A DNA stretch of 64,000 nucleotides from Thermococcus cleftensis (GCF_000265525.1 NC_018015.1:966322-1030321); one strand, 5' to 3'; numbered from the stretch's first letter, positions 42,754-51,678 are shown. Program-made: numbers and translations. Notes: a model not told the origin generated them from the sequence alone.

Positions 42754-43293
42754 CTAGGCCTTCAAGGCCCGCCGGTAGGTCTCTTCAGAATAAAGCACCA
42801 GGTAAACCCTCTCCACGCTCTTCGCTTCCTTCGAGAACTCCTCTACGGTCTCCCTGAACGTCCTCACGACCTCCTCAAGCGGACAGCCGTAGATGCCGGC
42901 GCTTATAGCGGGGAAAGCTATGGTTTTGACACCGAGCTCGTCGGCCTTTTTCAGCGCCCCGAGAATTGCTTTTCTAAGCTTTTCTTTCCTCTCCTCGTTC
43001 CAGATACCGCCGCAGTATGGCCCGACCGTGTGAATGACGTGCCTGATTCCGTATCGCTCCAGCCTCAGGGCAGGGGTTACAACAACCTCACCGTGCTCAA
43101 TCGAGCTTTTTCCGAGCTGCTCGCGCATGGCCTCCTTGCTTATCCTGATGTACTCGGCAACGTTTCCAGCGGCGGCCTTCGCTATGGCGTAGGCGACACC
43201 GCCGCCGTGCTCAAGGTATTTGTTGGCGGCGTTGACTATGGCCTCGGCAGGAAAGCGGGTGATGTCCCCGCGGACGATCTCGAAGGACAGCAT
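42754..43293 (-). CDS. Macro-domain protein
   Basis: A 179-residue stand-alone macro domain. ATG 43293 follows GGTGATT. The ADP-ribose binding motifs are present: EIVRGDITRFPAEAIVNAAN near the N-terminus, the GGGVAYAI glycine loop and the FPAISAGIYGCP phosphate-binding segment near residue 125. Macro domains bind or hydrolyse ADP-ribose, its derivatives (for example O-acetyl-ADP-ribose) or ADP-ribosylated molecules. Proximity to nnr may reflect a shared link to NAD damage metabolism (inference). Confidence 0.94.
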   Translation of the reverse strand: MLSFEIVRGDITRFPAEAIVNAANKYLEHGGGVAYAIAKAAAGNVAEYIRISKEAMREQLGKSSIEHGEVVVTPALRLERYGIRHVIHTVGPYCGGIWNEERKEKLRKAILGALKKADELGVKTIAFPAISAGIYGCPLEEVVRTFRETVEEFSKEAKSVERVYLVLYSEETYRRALKA

Positions 43294-43429
43294 CACAATC
43301 ACCGTCCAACCGATTACTCACGACAGATTTTAACGGTTGCGCGGGTTGTTACTCTGGAAACTTTTTATGACGTACAACTTAAAACAGTAACAGTTGAATA
43401 TGGGCAAAACCCATGAACGATGGTGTGGA

Positions 43430-44221
43430 ATGAGGGCTTTTGAGGCACTGGGGGAAACCCTTACGGCGATATCAAAAGACAGAAAGCTGTGGAGGTATCC
43501 GCTCATAGCATCAGGAACGGCAGGGGTACTTATCGCTCTATCCGGCCACGTTCTCAACCGGGACGTCTGGATCGCAATTCTCATCGCCCTGCCGGGTCTC
43601 CTGCTCCAGCTCACGGTGGTGTACTACCCGATCAGGGCCTTCTACTACCACCAAAAGAAGACACCCTTCGAGGAGTCGGCCCTCGTGATGGAATCGATAA
43701 CCGGGGGAATAAAGGTTCTCCTGGTGGGCATTGTTTACGGACTTGTAGTCCTCATAGTCGGCGGGCTCTTCCTCCTTCCAGCGATACTGGCGTACTACAT
43801 CCTCTCAGGAACGGCGAGGTACGTCCTAGTGGGACTCCTTGGCCTGCCCCCGGCGATCCTCCTTATGGGGGTAATCGCCATGATGATTCCTGCGTACGTA
43901 TGGGCCAGGGATTTCGGAGAGGGGTTGGGAGTTATAGGTGTCGCGCTGGACAACGCCAAAGAGGTCTTCGTCTTTGGAGCTCTGATGGCAGCGGTGAGTG
44001 TTGGCCTCTGGGGAGCAGCACAGGGGCTTGTTTTCATTGCATCTCTCATTGCAGGGGGCATCACCGGAGCCCTGCTCGCGGGTCTGCTCGACGGATTAAT
44101 AACGGGCCTGTCAAGCGTGATCTCCGGTGTCGCCGGGGCGGATATGTACCGGAAGCTCAGGGTATGGGTGGAAAAGGAAAGACCGGTCCGGGTCGATCCT
44201 GACTGGCTGGCGAGCCTCTGA
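43430..44221 (+). CDS. Polytopic membrane protein, unknown function
   Basis: A 263-residue membrane protein. ATG 43430 gives a sensible N-terminus (MRAFEALGETLTAISKDRKLWRYP), typical for a family of bacterial and archaeal six-span proteins that begin with an amphipathic helix followed by paired helices. The long stretch from ~25 to 235 is dominated by hydrophobic Gly/Ala-rich helices (GGLFLLPAILAYYI, GLLGLPPAILLMGVIAMM). No enzymatic motif visible. Confidence 0.8.
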   Translation: MRAFEALGETLTAISKDRKLWRYPLIASGTAGVLIALSGHVLNRDVWIAILIALPGLLLQLTVVYYPIRAFYYHQKKTPFEESALVMESITGGIKVLLVGIVYGLVVLIVGGLFLLPAILAYYILSGTARYVLVGLLGLPPAILLMGVIAMMIPAYVWARDFGEGLGVIGVALDNAKEVFVFGALMAAVSVGLWGAAQGLVFIASLIAGGITGALLAGLLDGLITGLSSVISGVAGADMYRKLRVWVEKERPVRVDPDWLASL

Positions 44222-44222
44222 G

Positions 44223-45497
44223 CTAAGCCAGCTTTTCTATCGTTTTTTCAGCCTCATCAAGTATCTTCTCCTCGTCAAGGGTGAGAACTTCACGGTCCAG
44301 CATCAGAATCTTTCCGTCGACTATCGTCGTCTCCACGTCATTGCCACTGGCAGAGTAAACGAGGTGACTGATTACATTGTTGATAGGCCTCAGGTGGGGC
44401 CGGTTAAAGTCCACAATGACTATATCAGCCAGGTAGCCCTCCTTTATCACACCGGCCTTGAGGCGTAGTGCCTTTGCACCGTTGAGGGTTGCCATCCTGA
44501 ATACCGTCTTTGCATCGGCAACCGTCGGGTCGAGGTTGTGGACCTTGTGGAGCAAAGCCGCCAGCTTCATCTCGTCAAGCATGTCGAGGTTGTTGTTGCT
44601 GGCGGCGCCGTCAGTACCGAGGCCGACGTTTACGCCCGCGTTGAGGAGCCTCTGGAGGGGCATGACCCCGCTCGCGAGCTTCATGTTGCTGGCAGGGTTG
44701 TGAGCCACTGTAACACCGTTCCTCGCGAGAATCTGAATGTCCCTGCTGTCGAGCCAGACGCCGTGCGCTATTATCACGTCGTTTCCAAGGAAGCCAACCT
44801 CATCGAGCAGAACGACGGGGCTCTTGCCGTAGCGCTCGGTTATCTGGCCTATCTCAGCCATCGTCTCGCTCACGTGAATCGTTATCAGTTTTCCGTGCTC
44901 GTTTGCCAGCTTCCTTACTTCCTTCAGCAGGGCAATCGAGCAGGTGTAGGGAGCGTGGGGGCCAAAGACGAAGTGAACGCGCTCCGAGTTGAGCTTCTCG
45001 ATGAACTCCATCGTGCGGAGGGCTTCCTTTATTTCCTTCTCGGTCTTCTCGGGGTCGCCGAGGTCTATCATTCCATAGGAAAGGTAGCCCCTCAGCCCCG
45101 ACTCCGCGACGACCTCGGCAACCGCGTCCATGAAGAAGTACATGTCCAAAAACGTCGTTGTGCCGGTCTTTATCATCTCAAGCGCACCCAGATAGGCACC
45201 GGCCTTGGTGTACTCGCGAGTTAGCTTCGCCTCCCTCGGCCAGATGTGGTTCTGGAGCCAGTCCATGAGGGGTAAATCGTCAGCCAGGCCGCGGAAGAGG
45301 CCCATCGGCGAGTGTGTGTGAAGATTTATGAAGCCGGGAGAAACGACTTTTCCCTTGGCGTCGATGACCGTGTCAGCGGGCTCGTTTATTTCCTTGGCAA
45401 CCTTGACGATTCTGTTTCCCTCGATGAGAACATCAGCCTTTACGACCTCAAAGCTCTCGCCATAGATAACGTGACCGTTCTTGATGAGAACGCTCAT
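44223..45497 (-). CDS. mtaD: 5'-methylthioadenosine/S-adenosylhomocysteine deaminase
   Basis: A 424-residue amidohydrolase. ATG 45497 follows GGGGTGAT. Metal ligands and catalytic residues are visible: NLHTHSPMG (HxH, ~residue 65), EIGQ/HVSE (~210), AHGVWLDSRD and GTDGAASNNNLDML (~300). The MtaD family deaminates MTA and SAH (and 5'-deoxyadenosine in some archaea) to inosine derivatives. The gene is near mtnP (MTA phosphorylase), which suggests two competing routes for methionine salvage. Confidence 0.92.
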   Translation of the reverse strand: MSVLIKNGHVIYGESFEVVKADVLIEGNRIVKVAKEINEPADTVIDAKGKVVSPGFINLHTHSPMGLFRGLADDLPLMDWLQNHIWPREAKLTREYTKAGAYLGALEMIKTGTTTFLDMYFFMDAVAEVVAESGLRGYLSYGMIDLGDPEKTEKEIKEALRTMEFIEKLNSERVHFVFGPHAPYTCSIALLKEVRKLANEHGKLITIHVSETMAEIGQITERYGKSPVVLLDEVGFLGNDVIIAHGVWLDSRDIQILARNGVTVAHNPASNMKLASGVMPLQRLLNAGVNVGLGTDGAASNNNLDMLDEMKLAALLHKVHNLDPTVADAKTVFRMATLNGAKALRLKAGVIKEGYLADIVIVDFNRPHLRPINNVISHLVYSASGNDVETTIVDGKILMLDREVLTLDEEKILDEAEKTIEKLA

Positions 45498-45525
45498 GAG
45501 CATCACCCCATTTTAAAGGGTTGTG

Positions 45526-45537
45526 TTTCCGGTGGAA
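45526..45537. repeat. Mini-ORB variant upstream of mtaD
   Basis: TTTCCGGTGGAA, one base away from the mini-ORB core, in the 70-bp gap upstream of mtaD. Confidence 0.4.
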
Positions 45538-45567
45538 GTTAAAAAGGTGTCGGAGAAGAGAAAAGCC

Positions 45568-46026
45568 TCAAATGGGAACCCAGAGGCTCCAGGAGTATGG
45601 GTCGAACTCGTTGTAGTGGTCCCAGATGCTCGCGTAGCCGCTCTCGACGAGCCACTCATTGACGTTCAGGGCGTAGCCATAGTACCAGAAGGGGAGGTAA
45701 ACCACCGCGACCACGCGGCCGTAGCGGTCGGTTTCATAGATGTCATCGACGTCAAGGTAGACGTAGCGGCCGTACGTATCGAGGAGCCACTCCAAAGCTG
45801 CCTTCGATTCCTTGCCCTCATCGGTGTATATCTCGGGCGCATTTATGTCGGCGAAGCGGACCTTGAAGGTTTCTCCAGCTTTGTAGCCGTAGTAGGAGTG
45901 GAACCACACGGTGTCGCCATCGACGACCTCAGTGACGTAGCCGTAGGCCTGAAACTCGTAGGCGCTGGCAACGGGCAACAGGAGGACAGATAGCATGGCG
46001 AGAACAAAGAGCATCCTTCGGGTCAC
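45568..46026 (-). CDS. Secreted thermonuclease-like (SNase) nuclease
   Basis: A 152-residue protein. GTG 46026 follows GGTGA. A signal peptide (RRMLFVLAMLSVLLLPVASA) precedes an SNase OB-fold: VVDGDTVWFH (Asp/active loop), KVRFADINAPE (catalytic Arg/Asp, Glu) and YVYLDVDDIYETDRYGRVVAVVY. SNase enzymes are calcium-dependent and cut DNA and RNA. Secretion suggests use of extracellular nucleic acids as nutrient or, less likely, defence. The C-terminus is aromatic-rich. Confidence 0.9.
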   Translation of the reverse strand: MTRRMLFVLAMLSVLLLPVASAYEFQAYGYVTEVVDGDTVWFHSYYGYKAGETFKVRFADINAPEIYTDEGKESKAALEWLLDTYGRYVYLDVDDIYETDRYGRVVAVVYLPFWYYGYALNVNEWLVESGYASIWDHYNEFDPYSWSLWVPI

Positions 46027-46125
46027 GGCACTCACCGAAGACGGTAGGTGGTAGGACTTTTAAAATTTACTGAAAGAAGTCAAAAGCACAGGAAACAGAA
46101 AACAAAAATAACATTTCTATGCCAC

Positions 46126-46899
46126 TCAAACAAACATGCTCTTCAGCACGTCGGCGCAGCCGCACTTCCTCTCCTCTGGAATGCGCGGGATGGCCTTCTT
46201 AAGCAACTCCTGAACCTTGTAGTTGTTCTCGGCCATAACGCGGAGGACTTCCTGCGCATCAACAGGTTTGTCGGCCCAGACGTCGTAGTCGGTGACGGTC
46301 GCTATGTTGGCGTAGCACATGCCCAGCTCGCGCGCGAGGTTTATCTCGGGAACGAGAGTCATTCCTATTATGTGGGCGTACTGCCTGAACATGAAGCTCT
46401 CGGCGCGGGTTGAAAAGCGCGGCCCCTCGATGCAGACATAGGTACCCTTCTCGTGAACCGGGAAGCCGAGCTCCTTGGCAGTTTCGTAGAAAATCCTCCT
46501 CATCTCAGGGCAGAATGGGTCGGCCATGCTCACGTGGGCGACGCGCGGTCCATTGTAGAATGTGTAGTCGCGCTTCTTGGTGAAGTCTATGAACTGGTCT
46601 GTTATGACGATGTCTCCGGGCTTGTACTCCTCGCGGAGCGAGCCGACGGCGGTAACGCCTATAACGCGCTCGACGCCGAGCTCCTTAAGGGCCCAGATGT
46701 TCGCGCGGTAGGGAACCTCGTGCGGTGGGAACTCGTGGTGCTTGCCGTGGCGCGGTATGAAAGCCACCTCGACGCCCCCTATCTCCCCGATTTCCACTGG
46801 AGCCGAAGGCCTGCCGTAGGGGGTGTGGACCTTGACCGTCTCCCTCGGCTCGAAGACTCCGTAGACACCGGAGCCACCTATTATCCCAATCCTCGGCAT
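46126..46899 (-). CDS. mtnP: S-methyl-5'-thioadenosine phosphorylase
   Basis: A 257-residue phosphorylase, the length of the Pyrococcus enzyme. ATG 46899 follows GGTGATG. The purine nucleoside phosphorylase-2 family is recognised from [10 protein letters not shown], the phosphate-binding [21 protein letters not shown] (in two parts), [15 protein letters not shown] and a late VTDYDVWA that contacts the purine base. It cleaves MTA (a by-product of polyamine synthesis) to adenine and 5-methylthioribose-1-phosphate. A T-rich stretch on the minus strand follows the stop, near 46090-46120. Confidence 0.95.
   Translation of the reverse strand: MPRIGIIGGSGVYGVFEPRETVKVHTPYGRPSAPVEIGEIGGVEVAFIPRHGKHHEFPPHEVPYRANIWALKELGVERVIGVTAVGSLREEYKPGDIVITDQFIDFTKKRDYTFYNGPRVAHVSMADPFCPEMRRIFYETAKELGFPVHEKGTYVCIEGPRFSTRAESFMFRQYAHIIGMTLVPEINLARELGMCYANIATVTDYDVWADKPVDAQEVLRVMAENNYKVQELLKKAIPRIPEERKCGCADVLKSMFV
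46791..46801. repeat. Mini-ORB-like palindrome inside mtnP
   Basis: TTTCCACTGGA; on the minus strand it encodes the residues APVEI near the mtnP N-terminus. Confidence 0.4.
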
Positions 46900-46946
46900 G
46901 GTCATCACCGTGTTAAATGCTCGCTCCACTCATATAAGGGTTGCCG

Positions 46947-46958
46947 TTCCAGTGGAAA
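46947..46958. repeat. Mini-ORB palindrome in the mtnP promoter
   Basis: TTCCAGTGGAAA, about 10 bp upstream of the minus-strand TATA-like ttatatg (46932-46937) of mtnP, so a bound protein could influence transcription of that gene. Confidence 0.5.
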
Positions 46959-46966
46959 TGGAGCCC

Positions 46967-47335
46967 CTACCAACTCCCCCGGGAGATCAAGAGCAGGCTT
47001 AACAGGAGCAGTGACCCATACCAGAAAAGGAGCCAGGGGGCGAAGAAGAGTACCGTGTGAAGGTAAACCCCACCCAGGAGAACGCTTGGGAACTCAAGGA
47101 AAAGGGCAATGACCACGTAAGCCGTTAGGAGGGGCTTTAGAGGCAGGCGATTGCCGGCAACGCCGGTGGTAATTTCCCAAATGGCCATGAGGACTATGTA
47201 CCCCCACCACGCGACGGCCGGCAGTTTTTCAAAGATCCAGAAGTTGTACATAACCGTCAGAAAGAGCGGGTAAGCGAAGGCAAAGACCCTGAGGAAAAGC
47301 CTCAAAAAGAGTAGAAGGCGGAGAGAGTACCTCAT
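46967..47335 (-). CDS. Four-span membrane protein, unknown function
   Basis: A 122-residue hydrophobic protein with a basic start (MRYSLRLLLFLRLFLRV) and about four helices (FLTVMYNFWIF ... YIVLMAIWEITTGV ... YVVIALFLEFPSVLLGG ... VLFFAPWLLFWYGSLLLLSLLL). GGAGGTGGTG lies 4 nt before the ATG. The start overlaps the stop of a 28-codon ORF by 4 bp. No family recognised. Confidence 0.75.
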   Translation of the reverse strand: MRYSLRLLLFLRLFLRVFAFAYPLFLTVMYNFWIFEKLPAVAWWGYIVLMAIWEITTGVAGNRLPLKPLLTAYVVIALFLEFPSVLLGGVYLHTVLFFAPWLLFWYGSLLLLSLLLISRGSW

Positions 47336-47418
47336 ATCTCACCACCTCCGGAATAGACCGAGTAGAGGCACAAAAGAATAACATCACACAGCATGAAGGG
47401 AAGGGTCGGGCGCTCCAT
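47332..47418 (-). CDS. Candidate 28-codon small ORF upstream of a membrane gene
   Basis: ATG 47418 follows GGTGAAACC; the stop TGA overlaps the ATG of the downstream membrane gene (ATGA). The translated peptide starts MERPTLPFMLCDVILLC and ends YSGGGEI, mildly hydrophobic, compatible with a small membrane peptide or a coupling leader. A TATA-like cttttatcc lies near 47450 on the minus strand. It was found by hand translation and needs conservation support. Confidence 0.4.
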   Translation of the reverse strand: MERPTLPFMLCDVILLCLYSVYSGGGEI

Positions 47419-47623
47419 GGTTTCACCACGAGAGTTTTTGCGCTCTTGGGATAAAAGCTCTTCTAACAAGTTCAAAACGCTTGTCCACCAATTAGGGCTT
47501 TTCCATCAAAAGAGCATAACGGCCTTCCGCGCAGGCAACATCGGCTCTGATTTCAAAAACCCTTCCGAGGAACTGGCAAAACTTTAATAACCTTTGGGAA
47601 CTAAATACTTCGGGGGTGGTGAG

Positions 47624-48352
47624 ATGGAGAACGGAAGGCCCGTCAAGCTCGTCTTACCTGAGGTCAAAAACCCCATCTTCATAGAGGGCTACCCCGGGAT
47701 TGGCTTGGTCGGCCACATAGCCGGCAACTTCCTGGCTAAGGAGCTCGGAATGGAGATGATAGGCTACGTGGAAAGCCCGTTCATACCACCGATGACGATA
47801 GTTCTCGAGGGAAAGCCCAACCCACCGCTCAGGTTTTACGGGAAGGACAACGTCATCGTAGCTGTTGCGGACATCTACGTCCCCCCAACCCTCGTGAACG
47901 AGATAGCGAAGGAGCTGGTGAACTACCTGAAAGAGATGAAAGCCGAGAAGGTGTTCTCGATCGGCGGAATTGGGATAGGCTTCTTCAAGGAGAAGATGGA
48001 GGTCTGGGGCGTTGGGGCAAGGGCGGAGCTGAACAGGGAGCTTGAGGGGGCAGGGGCAAAGATACTCCAGTACGGCTCTATAATGGGCATGAGCGGAAGG
48101 CTCCTCTGGGAGGCGAGCAGGGGCGGCCTTGATGCCTACGTTCTGCTCGGTGAGACATTCGGCGACAGGCCCGACCCGAGGGCAGCTGCCAACGTCATCG
48201 AGGTTCTGAAGAAGCTGGCCCCGATAGAGGTATCGACCGAGCCGCTCATCAAGGAGGCCGAGATGATCGAGGAGCAGCTCAGGAAGATGCACGAGCAGAT
48301 GGAGCAGGCGAGGAGGAAGGAGATGAAACAGTACGAGAGCATCTACCTGTGA
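47624..48352 (+). CDS. PAC2-family proteasome assembly chaperone homologue
   Basis: A 242-residue protein. ATG 47624 follows GGGGGTGGTGAG. The PAC2 fold (related to the purine nucleoside phosphorylase fold) is recognised from PIFIEGYPGIGLVGHIAGNFL, the loop KVFSIGGIGIG and YGSIMGMSGRLLWEAS, with a C-terminal coiled coil (EMIEEQLRKMHEQMEQARRKE). Archaeal members (PbaA/PbaB type) form multimers that bind the proteasome through their C-termini in some cases. Here the C-terminus (QYESIYL) has a hydrophobic-Tyr-hydrophobic character, which could dock into the proteasome; that is inferred. The stop lies 9 bp before the next gene. Confidence 0.9.
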   Translation: MENGRPVKLVLPEVKNPIFIEGYPGIGLVGHIAGNFLAKELGMEMIGYVESPFIPPMTIVLEGKPNPPLRFYGKDNVIVAVADIYVPPTLVNEIAKELVNYLKEMKAEKVFSIGGIGIGFFKEKMEVWGVGARAELNRELEGAGAKILQYGSIMGMSGRLLWEASRGGLDAYVLLGETFGDRPDPRAAANVIEVLKKLAPIEVSTEPLIKEAEMIEEQLRKMHEQMEQARRKEMKQYESIYL

Positions 48353-48361
48353 GGTGGTAGC

Positions 48362-48745
48362 ATGGAGGCGGTGATCTTAGCTGGAATCGCGAGGAGGGTT
48401 CTCGATGAACTCCTCAGGAACCCCTACCGAACGATAGAGCTGAGGAGCGCGAGGAACGTGATGGCAGTCGAGGCGGCCCTACGCGAGGCGATGAGGCTCT
48501 TCCTGACCTACGACCCCTTCGAGGACGTTTCCACTGGAACGGAAGGCCTGCTGGCCGAGCTTATGGAAGCTAAGTATCTGGAGACGAGGATTCCATGGGA
48601 GGAGAGCGACGAGAGGGAGGTAACGATATGCAGGGCAAAGGTTAAGCTCGTAGGCCTTGGGCGTGTGGTGGAAGTCGAGAGGAGAAAGGGGGTTATGCTC
48701 GCGAGGGTCAGGGAGCTGTTTCCCCACGAGATGGACATAGGCTAA
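48362..48745 (+). CDS. Conserved-looking hypothetical protein linked to PAC2
   Basis: A 127-residue mostly helical protein starting at ATG 48362 behind GAGGTGGT. It has an N-terminal helix pair (AGIARRVLDELLRNPYRTIEL) and a C-terminal beta segment (VTICRAKVKLVGLGRVVEVERRKG). No family assigned. It is probably co-transcribed with the PAC2 gene and ends in a 4-bp overlap with convergent nucS. A mini-ORB palindrome lies inside it at 48528. Confidence 0.72.
   Translation: MEAVILAGIARRVLDELLRNPYRTIELRSARNVMAVEAALREAMRLFLTYDPFEDVSTGTEGLLAELMEAKYLETRIPWEESDEREVTICRAKVKLVGLGRVVEVERRKGVMLARVRELFPHEMDIG
48528..48540. repeat. Mini-ORB palindrome in the hypothetical gene
   Basis: TTTCCACTGGAAC, encoding the residues VSTGT on the plus strand. 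Confidence 0.5.
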
Positions 48746-49494
48746 AACAGGGTCTTCTGCCTTCCCCTGCCGAGCTTTTCCTTCTTCGGCGGCTCGACCT
48801 TTCTGAACTCCAGCCCCTCCTTTTCAAGGAGCTTTTTCGCGCCGGAGGTTAGGGACGGGGCAACCAGAATCCCCCTAACTTTTCCATGCTCCCTCTCCAG
48901 CGCCTCCACGTAGCGCTTCAGCTGGCTGACGGCATGCAAATCCGCCTTCCTGCGCTTCAGCTCGAGGACGACGAGGTTTCCCCTGCCGTCCTTCCCGAGG
49001 ATATCCACTATTCCATGGCCGATCTGTTTCTCACGAAAGAGCGGCTTGAAGCCGGGCTCAATGAGCTCCGGGTTCCTGAATATCATCTCCGCCATCTCGG
49101 CCTCGCTCCCGGTCAAGGCCAGCTCCTCGTAGTCCTCCGCGTTGAAGAGCGAAGCCAGGTAGACCTCCTCAAGCTCGACCTCCAGGATCTCCTTCGGCTT
49201 CCTCCTCACCGAGCGGAGAACAACTAGCCCTTCCCGCACCTCCACTGTAACGAAGCTCCCCGGCGGCTGCCAGTTCACGGGCTCGCGCTTCTTGCTCTGG
49301 TGAACGAGAAATGCACCGTCGGGCTTGACCAGTATCACCCTGTCGCCGGAGCCGAGCTCGCTCTTCGCCCGGCCGTCGTAGTGAACCCTGCAGCGGGCGA
49401 ATATGGTGAGCACGGCCTCCTTGGAGAGGGCGGAATCGATCAATGTGAGAAGCTCCTCTCGGGAAGGATTCTGAATCGCCTCAACCTTGGGCAT
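48742..49494 (-). CDS. nucS: Endonuclease NucS/EndoMS
   Basis: A 250-residue nuclease. The N-terminal beta domain (~1-120) drives dimerisation and DNA binding; the C-terminal RecB-like nuclease shows GHGIVDILGKD and LVVLELKRRKAD (metal-binding Asp and ExK) with QLKRYVEALE. The last residues RQKTLF form a PCNA-interacting (PIP) box. In Thermococcales, this enzyme (EndoMS) cuts both strands at mismatches and substitutes for MutSL. It lies directly downstream of radA, as in T. kodakarensis. TATA-like ctttttaac ~25 bp before the ATG fits a leaderless start. Confidence 0.95.
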   Translation of the reverse strand: MPKVEAIQNPSREELLTLIDSALSKEAVLTIFARCRVHYDGRAKSELGSGDRVILVKPDGAFLVHQSKKREPVNWQPPGSFVTVEVREGLVVLRSVRRKPKEILEVELEEVYLASLFNAEDYEELALTGSEAEMAEMIFRNPELIEPGFKPLFREKQIGHGIVDILGKDGRGNLVVLELKRRKADLHAVSQLKRYVEALEREHGKVRGILVAPSLTSGAKKLLEKEGLEFRKVEPPKKEKLGRGRQKTLF

Positions 49495-49529
49495 GGAGTT
49501 GGGTAAAGAAGAGGGGTTAAAAAGCTAAC

Positions 49530-50594
49530 TCAGTCCTCGACGCCCCTGTCGGTGATGCGGAATATGGCCTCTCCCTCGGGCAGGTGCGGGCTGTCTATCA
49601 GGCGAGCAACCCTCTTTCCGGCCTTGCCCTTCCTCAGGTAGATTCTCAGCGTCGCGCTGTGGGCCAAGATGTGACCGCCGACAGGCCTCGTCGGGTCGCC
49701 GAAGAAGGCATCTGGCTTGGCCTGAACCTGGTTGGTAACGAAGACGGCTATGTCGTAGAGGTCCGCTATCCTGTGCAGGTCGGCGAGGTGCTTGGCCAGC
49801 TTCTGCTGCCTCTCCGCCAGCGTTCCCCTGCCGACGTACTCGCTCCTGAAGTGGGCCATCAGGGAATCGACGACAAGGAGCTTGACCGGCCTGTCCGTCT
49901 CGGCCTTCTCCTTGATTATCTCCTCCGCCCTCTCGACGAGGAGCATCTGGTGGTTGCTGTTGAAGGCTCTAGCCACGTAGATGTTCTTGAGGGTCTCGTC
50001 GGGATCGAGGCCGCGGTTTTCAGCTATCTGCCTTATTCTCTCGGGCCTGAAGGTGTTCTCGGTATCGATCCAGATCACCGAGCCGCCAAGACCGCCCTCC
50101 TCGGGCGGAAGCTGAACCATCACCGCCAGCGTGTGGGCCAGCTGGGTCTTTCCAGAACCGAACTCTCCGAAGACCTCGGTTATGGCCTGGGTCTCAATAC
50201 CACCCCCCAGGAGCTTGTCGAGGCTCTTGCTTCCAGTGGAGATCCTGCCTATGGTTTTTCGCTTCTCCATGTACTCGTCAGCGCGCATGAAGGTTCCTAT
50301 GTTGGCGGCCTCTCTCGCGGCCTGGATTATCTTGAGAGCAGCGCCCTCGCTTATTCCCGCTATCTCCTTGAGCTCCATGGGGGAGGCAACGGCTATGGCC
50401 TCGATGCTGTCGTAGCCAGCCTCGCGGAGCTTTTCAGCGGTGGCCGGCCCAACGCCCGGCAGGTCCTCAAGGGTCTTTATTTCCTTCTCCTTCTTTTTCT
50501 TGGTTGAGCTTGAAGCGGACTCCTCAACGACCTCGAGCTCCTCGAACTCCTCGAGCTCTTTTATTTCATCTTCGGCCTTCTTCTTCCTCGCCAT
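49530..50594 (-). CDS. radA: DNA repair and recombination protein RadA
   Basis: A 354-residue RecA/Rad51-family recombinase. ATG 50594 follows GGGTGAT. The order is an acidic N-terminus, a helix-hairpin-helix domain ([21 protein letters not shown] ... [16 protein letters not shown]), the polymerisation motif GTFMRADE and the ATPase core with Walker [10 protein letters not shown] (~residue 141) and Walker [10 protein letters not shown], and loop regions around [13 protein letters not shown]. It forms filaments on ssDNA for strand exchange. No intein. A mini-ORB-like sequence at 50231 encodes ISTGS, a conserved RadA segment. Confidence 0.97.
   Translation of the reverse strand: MARKKKAEDEIKELEEFEELEVVEESASSSTKKKKEKEIKTLEDLPGVGPATAEKLREAGYDSIEAIAVASPMELKEIAGISEGAALKIIQAAREAANIGTFMRADEYMEKRKTIGRISTGSKSLDKLLGGGIETQAITEVFGEFGSGKTQLAHTLAVMVQLPPEEGGLGGSVIWIDTENTFRPERIRQIAENRGLDPDETLKNIYVARAFNSNHQMLLVERAEEIIKEKAETDRPVKLLVVDSLMAHFRSEYVGRGTLAERQQKLAKHLADLHRIADLYDIAVFVTNQVQAKPDAFFGDPTRPVGGHILAHSATLRIYLRKGKAGKRVARLIDSPHLPEGEAIFRITDRGVED
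50231..50241. repeat. Mini-ORB-like palindrome inside radA
   Basis: TTCCAGTGGAG; on the minus strand it encodes STGS ahead of the Walker A motif. Possibly only codon choice. Confidence 0.35.
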
Positions 50595-50643
50595 GAACAT
50601 CACCCAACACTGCTACCTTCCATAGGGGTAAAAATTCGAAGGG

Positions 50644-51678
50644 TTATATACTTTTCTTCGGATTCACACCCCCTCCACCCGCGGGCCTAATGACTACCAG
50701 CTTGGCCCCCTCAGGGATTCTCTCATCAAGAGGCGGGTTAAGAACAGGCTTGTCCGTGTAGTAACCCAATAAGAAGTAGCCATTCTCTTCATGGAGCTTC
50801 CGAAGAGCCTCAATGTACGTTGAACCCCAGAGGTCCCGCCGGAGAAGCACCGAGATGTCGTAACGGCCGAGAGAAGTGGTAAGGTCATCTATAACGTCCA
50901 CTACCTCGGGCTCAAACACCGAGCTCGCGAGAAGCCTTCCGGCGAAGCTCCTGCTCAGTATCACCCTGTCCGCCCCGGCCTGCTTCAGTAGCTCGACGCT
51001 CTCGGCCTTGAGGGCCTCCACGAGAACCCTGGCCTTTGACATGCGCTTTATCATGAGCGTTGAGAAGACGGACTTGGAGTCGTCTTCGAGGGCAAGGATC
51101 ACGTGGGAAGCCTCCCTGATGTGGGCCCTCTCCAGGGTCTCCGGATTCGTGGGGTCCCCTATGAGAACCTCCACTTCCTCTGGAAGCTCAATCCCCTTGC
51201 GCTCTTCCTCGTTGGGGAACACCACCACTATGGGCTTAGGCTCGGCATCTCCACTGGAAATGGCAGAGATGAGCTCGTTCACACAGCTCGGCACGCTGCT
51301 CCCCTGACCGATAACAACGTAATGACCGGAGTACTTAACGCGGTGCATGCCCATCATCCTCCTCAAAGACGATGAAATGAAGTACTCGGCCAGAATCGAC
51401 ACGAGGGCGGTGAAAGTTGAGATTCCCGCCACTGCAGCCACCATTGCCACGGCCCTGCCCGCGGAGGTCTGGGGTGTCACGTCGCCGTAGCCAATCGTCG
51501 CCATCGTGATGACGGCCCAGTAGAAGGCCGTGTAGAAGTCCAAACCCTCGAAGTAGGCGAACAGGGAGGCGAAAAGCAGGGCCAGCAGGAGTACGGCCAT
51601 CGCTATCTGGAGGAGTCTGTTCCGGCCGATCTTGATTTTCACCTTCAGCAGCTTCCTTACAAGTGGAACCGGAATCAT
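50644..51678 (-). CDS. Potassium channel protein with RCK (TrkA-N) domain, MthK-like
   Basis: A 344-residue membrane protein. Two helices frame the selectivity filter TIGYGD (~residue 63-68) and pore helix FYWAVITMA. The cytoplasmic part has an RCK/TrkA-N Rossmann domain (HYVVIGQGSSVPSCVNEL ... VEVLIGDPTNPETLERA, with GxGxxG-like and Asp loop) and a TrkA-C-like end. RCK channels gate K+ flow on Ca2+ or nucleotide binding; Thermococcales hold very high internal K+. It is the gene on the left flank of the origin region. Confidence 0.93.
   Translation of the reverse strand: MIPVPLVRKLLKVKIKIGRNRLLQIAMAVLLLALLFASLFAYFEGLDFYTAFYWAVITMATIGYGDVTPQTSAGRAVAMVAAVAGISTFTALVSILAEYFISSSLRRMMGMHRVKYSGHYVVIGQGSSVPSCVNELISAISSGDAEPKPIVVVFPNEEERKGIELPEEVEVLIGDPTNPETLERAHIREASHVILALEDDSKSVFSTLMIKRMSKARVLVEALKAESVELLKQAGADRVILSRSFAGRLLASSVFEPEVVDVIDDLTTSLGRYDISVLLRRDLWGSTYIEALRKLHEENGYFLLGYYTDKPVLNPPLDERIPEGAKLVVIRPAGGGGVNPKKSI
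51248..51261. repeat. Mini-ORB-like palindrome inside the channel gene
   Basis: TCTCCACTGGAAAT; on the minus strand it encodes ISSGD in a variable linker of the RCK domain. Confidence 0.45.

Noticed and set aside
47393-47587. 64-codon plus-strand ORF before the PAC2 gene
   Set aside because: No ribosome site, no family resemblance, and overlaps the promoter of the divergent membrane gene.
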